A stretch of DNA of 9,285 nucleotides. Source: Treponema sp. Lineage in GTDB: Bacteria; Spirochaetota; Spirochaetia; Treponematales; Breznakiellaceae. The translations under genes and the position numbers were made by a program. Below are positions 6,819 to 9,285 of the stretch, in pieces. The stretch spans positions 1-9,285 of the forward strand of contig JAITFA010000159.1 in NCBI GenBank assembly GCA_031281685.1, in the 5' to 3' direction. The first letter of the stretch is position 1. The number at the start of each line of letters is the position of its first letter. The notes beneath the pieces are model-generated. The model did not search any database and was not told where the DNA came from. It was given only the letters and a program-made list of their open reading frames with translations.

Positions 6819-6824
6819 CTCCTA
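6819..6824 (-). promoter_or_regulatory. Ribosome-binding site of the permease overlapping the adaptor stop codon
   Basis: On the minus strand the sequence is TAGGAG followed by five bases and ATG. The TAG is the adaptor's stop codon, so ribosomes ending the adaptor sit on the permease Shine-Dalgarno. This fixes the permease start at 6813 and suggests translational coupling. Confidence 0.8.
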
Positions 6825-7847
6825 ATTTGCCGCAGCCAGAGGCGCGACACGCTCAACCACATTGATCCGCGAGCCATCCTCAAGGAGGCTCTGTCCCCGA
6901 ACCACGATTTCCTCATTTGGGGAAAGTCCACTCTGTATCTCCTGCACGCCGTCAACCAATATGCCTTTGGTAACAACCCTGCGCCGCGCCACCCTGAACG
7001 CTGGGTCAGTAGGGTCGGTGGCGACTGTGAAGACATACGTTTCGCCAAAACGCTCGATTAAGGCCGAGTAAGGTATCTTGACGATGCCGCTCTTCTGCTC
7101 TGTTACGATTCGTGTTTTGGCGAACATACCAGCTTTGAGCTTGTTATCCGCGTTATCAACGTTGATCTTGACCTCCATAGTGCGCGACGCTGGATCAAGC
7201 ACGGGGCTGACCTCAGTGATACTGCCCTTAAACACCTCGCCTGGGTAGGCGTCCAGTATGATTTCACAGGGCAAGTGGGGGCTGATTTTCGAGACAAAGC
7301 GCTCGGCAACATAGACCTTGATTTCCAGTCCGCCGCCGCTGCTGGAAATGCGGGCAACAGGCATTGCCTGACTAACCGTCTGACCGAGTTGGGCATTGAG
7401 CGACACAATCGTACCAGAGACCGGCGCTTTAACCACGCCCGGAATGTAATTCATGCCCGGACGGGAAGGGTCAACCTCGACGAGCTGCGCGTCTTTGGAG
7501 ACCCTGCTCCCGACAGCGGTGTAGACCCGCGTTATCTTGCCTGCCACATCGGAATAGACATCGACCGTTGAGCCAGCGACAATGTCGCCAGCAAGGGCAA
7601 TATAGTCGCTGATCTGTCCCTGCACTACCGTAGTGGTGTTTACCGCGAAGACCGGCACGGCTTCAGCCACCGGCGCAACAGCTGCGCTTGCCGCCGCCTC
7701 CCGGTTACACGCGCCCAGTCCGAGCGCGACAAACAGCACAGCCGCCACGCTCATTACCCGTTTGGAGACGGCAAATAATGCCGCCATCCCACTCATCGCC
7801 CTCTTAGGAACGATTGAGATTTTATCATAAGCTCTAAGAAAAATCAT
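6822..7847 (-). CDS. RND efflux periplasmic adaptor (membrane fusion protein), lipoprotein
   Basis: The adaptor bridges the permease and the outer-membrane factor. From the chosen ATG it is 341 residues. A lipobox LGAC with Cys47 follows KR and a hydrophobic run (31-46), then a flexible Ala-rich linker. A barrel-sandwich (lipoyl-like) domain is formed by 96-126 and 138-168, ending in the first half with VEVD and starting the second with VKAPVSGTI. A beta-barrel follows (about 170-245), containing DPASRTMEV, and a membrane-proximal domain (about 250-341). The two lipoyl halves are joined by only about 11 residues (127-137), so the alpha-hairpin of AcrA-type adaptors is missing, as in Borrelia BesA. 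The start at 7847 overlaps the upstream gene by 14 bases and has GGGGG six bases before it. A start at 7796 (324 residues, Cys30) would give a more usual signal peptide but has a poorly spaced ribosome site; 7754 is also possible. The open frame runs further upstream to 8180, but only inside the TolC gene. Confidence 0.9.
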   Translation of the reverse strand: MIFLRAYDKISIVPKRAMSGMAALFAVSKRVMSVAAVLFVALGLGACNREAAASAAVAPVAEAVPVFAVNTTTVVQGQISDYIALAGDIVAGSTVDVYSDVAGKITRVYTAVGSRVSKDAQLVEVDPSRPGMNYIPGVVKAPVSGTIVSLNAQLGQTVSQAMPVARISSSGGGLEIKVYVAERFVSKISPHLPCEIILDAYPGEVFKGSITEVSPVLDPASRTMEVKINVDNADNKLKAGMFAKTRIVTEQKSGIVKIPYSALIERFGETYVFTVATDPTDPAFRVARRRVVTKGILVDGVQEIQSGLSPNEEIVVRGQSLLEDGSRINVVERVAPLAAAN

Positions 7848-9285
7848 TGGATACCCCCGACAGGGTCCCAAAGGGAACCCCAATGGCATATTCAAGGTCA
7901 AGAAGACCCTGTAAATAAGTGAAGTTTTGTGCCAGTACGCCAACCTTCGCCTGACTAAGCTGCTGCTCCGCGTTCTGCACCTGTAGCAAATCCTGAAAAC
8001 CCGCACGGTACGCCTGCTCGGTAAGCTCATAGCTCCGCTGCGCCAATTCCACAGTCTTCTGCAAAGCCGCAATCTGGGTCTGGGCTTTTTGCAGGGAAAG
8101 CACGGTGTTATAAATCTCAAGCTCAGTTCCCCGTATCGCCTGCGCGAGGCCGATGTTGAGGCTCCGCATATTGTCATCAAGGTCTTTCACGGCTTGGCGA
8201 TTGGAAGCCCAAGGAAGCAGGTTATGAAGCTGAATACCCAGCGAAATGGTGAGGGAGCCGGATTGGTTCCATGCGTCCCCATTGAACCAGTTATCTTTCC
8301 ACGGGTCTTGAGTAAAGGCATTGGTAAGCCCCCAGCTTATGCTTAACGCTGGATACATTGACTGAACCTGAGCTTTTCTGGCGCTTTGCAGCAATAAAAT
8401 GTTCTGCCTGATTTCCTGTATATCCGGTTTACTGTTAGACGCCTGAGCGATGAGTTCCCGCACATCAAGCGGCACAACGGAAATATCCGTTGCCAGCGGC
8501 TCAAACTCGAAACTGGTGTCATAAGCCAGGCCGAGGTTCATGGCGAACTGCGCCATAAGCAGTTTAAAGTTATTTTCCGCCTCTTCAATCGTGGGTTTAA
8601 GGTTTTCTTTGGAGACCTGCGCCTGCAAGAGACTAAGTTCCGGCGCGAGTCCAGCCTGATAATTCGCCCGCGCCGTTGCCTCCTGACGCTCGGCAGTAAC
8701 GAGGCTTTCCTTCTGGAGCTTGATGTTTTCCTGCACCAGCAGCATCTGGTAGTACGACTTACGCACATCCCGCTCAAGCTGGGACACGGCTTTGTCATAG
8801 GATAGTAGCCCGCTCTCGTAATCAAGGCGCAGACGGTTCATCGCCTCGATCATGGCGATACTCAAATTCAGCGAAACCTGAATGGATGAGGCGATGTGCC
8901 ATTGGGGAAGCGTTACGGAATAGGGAACCGCCGCCACACCAAAAACAGGGCTAGTCTGTAATTCTGACGGCAAGCCCGGTACAGGCACATAACTACCATT
9001 AGTGGGATCGAGGATACCGGCAGGAATCAGTGTTGTCCCTGATTGCGTGGTCGCCTTATTATCCAGAATGAGACTTCCTCCCACGGTTACCGATGGTATA
9101 AACTGGTTCCACGAGTTGTCCGACTTGCGCTTCTTGGTCTCGTTTATTATCCGCGCTGACTCAAGACTGAGATTGTTCGCTATGGCAAGCTCCACCGCCA
9201 TACTTGGGGTCAGCCGCATAGCGCCAGACACCGCGTCCTGTGCAAAGGCAACAGCGCCCGCCATGATGAAGAGCAGCACTGCTGA
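7834..9285 (-). CDS. TolC-family outer-membrane efflux protein (5' partial)
   Basis: This is the outer-membrane channel partner of the pump and the first visible gene of the operon. It shows the two-fold TolC/OEP repeat. Each half has long amphipathic helices and the motif YxAG followed by L..Q, at YQAGLAPELSLLQAQV in the first half and YRAGFQDLLQVQNAEQQL in the second. The mature N-terminus has the typical LTPSMAVELAIANNLSLESA stretch. A signal-peptide hydrophobic run ending AFA before QD is visible, but its charged N-region is not. The frame stays open to the window edge, and the GTG at 9279 would begin inside the hydrophobic run. The true start therefore lies beyond 9285 and only the first few residues are missing. 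The stop lies inside the start region of the adaptor (14-base overlap). Confidence 0.93.
   Translation of the reverse strand, partial: SAVLLFIMAGAVAFAQDAVSGAMRLTPSMAVELAIANNLSLESARIINETKKRKSDNSWNQFIPSVTVGGSLILDNKATTQSGTTLIPAGILDPTNGSYVPVPGLPSELQTSPVFGVAAVPYSVTLPQWHIASSIQVSLNLSIAMIEAMNRLRLDYESGLLSYDKAVSQLERDVRKSYYQMLLVQENIKLQKESLVTAERQEATARANYQAGLAPELSLLQAQVSKENLKPTIEEAENNFKLLMAQFAMNLGLAYDTSFEFEPLATDISVVPLDVRELIAQASNSKPDIQEIRQNILLLQSARKAQVQSMYPALSISWGLTNAFTQDPWKDNWFNGDAWNQSGSLTISLGIQLHNLLPWASNRQAVKDLDDNMRSLNIGLAQAIRGTELEIYNTVLSLQKAQTQIAALQKTVELAQRSYELTEQAYRAGFQDLLQVQNAEQQLSQAKVGVLAQNFTYLQGLLDLEYAIGVPFGTLSGVSNDFS
7854..7858 (-). promoter_or_regulatory. Putative ribosome-binding site supporting the adaptor start at 7847
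   Basis: Minus-strand GGGGG lies six bases before the ATG at 7847 and within the 3' end of the TolC-family gene. It is a four-of-five match to GGAGG at ideal spacing. The alternative ATG at 7796 has AAGAGGG ending only two bases before it, which is too close. This favours 7847, but not decisively, because the resulting signal peptide is long. Confidence 0.4.

Noticed and set aside
7848..8180. Longer N-terminus for the adaptor starting at 8180
   Set aside because: It would lie inside the TolC-family gene, gives an Arg/Cys-rich shadow sequence, and puts the lipoprotein signal deep inside the protein.
9277..9279. GTG as the true start of the TolC-family protein
   Set aside because: The signal peptide would lack its charged N-region, and the frame remains open to the window edge.

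Overview
The window carries a housekeeping DNA-repair gene (recJ, plus strand) facing a four-gene tripartite efflux operon (minus strand). The two are separated by short, hairpin-rich repeat DNA. Base composition is balanced to mildly GC-rich. My best guess for the source is a spirochaete of the Treponema type. The basis is the adaptor, which lacks the usual alpha-hairpin as in the Borrelia BesA type, the set-up of outer-membrane factor, adaptor, RND permease and small PII-like protein, and the repeat-rich intergenic DNA. This is inference from protein character, not from an rRNA or other marker.

Region by region. Bases 1-502 hold no gene I can support. They contain a tandem array of 23-bp units (33-170), a 9-bp direct repeat (171-194), a degenerate array of roughly 22-25 bp units full of small dyads (246-428), including a perfect 12-bp hairpin (353-386), and a second hairpin (448-473) just ahead of the recJ ribosome-binding site. 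Bases 503-2635 encode RecJ, a single-strand-specific 5'-3' exonuclease with a large insertion between its catalytic motifs. Bases 2636-2842, between the convergent genes, hold an 11-bp perfect hairpin, a 62-bp tandem duplication made of the same palindromic motif, and a further hairpin that probably ends the efflux transcript. From 2843 to the right edge everything is on the minus strand. In transcription order it runs: a TolC-family outer-membrane factor (5' end cut by the window edge), a lipoprotein membrane-fusion adaptor, an RND (HAE1-type) inner-membrane permease, and a small PII-like protein with a long Pro/Glu-rich tail.

How the genes work together. The minus-strand genes are tightly coupled: a 14-nt overlap, an 8-nt gap whose Shine-Dalgarno contains the previous stop codon, and a 4-nt ATGA overlap. 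They should be made as one unit forming a proton-driven pump from inner membrane through periplasm to outer membrane. The PII-like protein resembles the transporter-associated family typified by Porphyromonas PG0541 and is the least understood part. Its low-complexity tail, together with a charged cytoplasmic tail on the permease, makes regulation of the pump a reasonable hypothesis. I see no CRISPR array, tRNA, rRNA, insertion sequence or phage gene. The points most worth a second look are the RecJ insertion, the PII-like/RND pairing, the hairpinless adaptor and the two repeat families.
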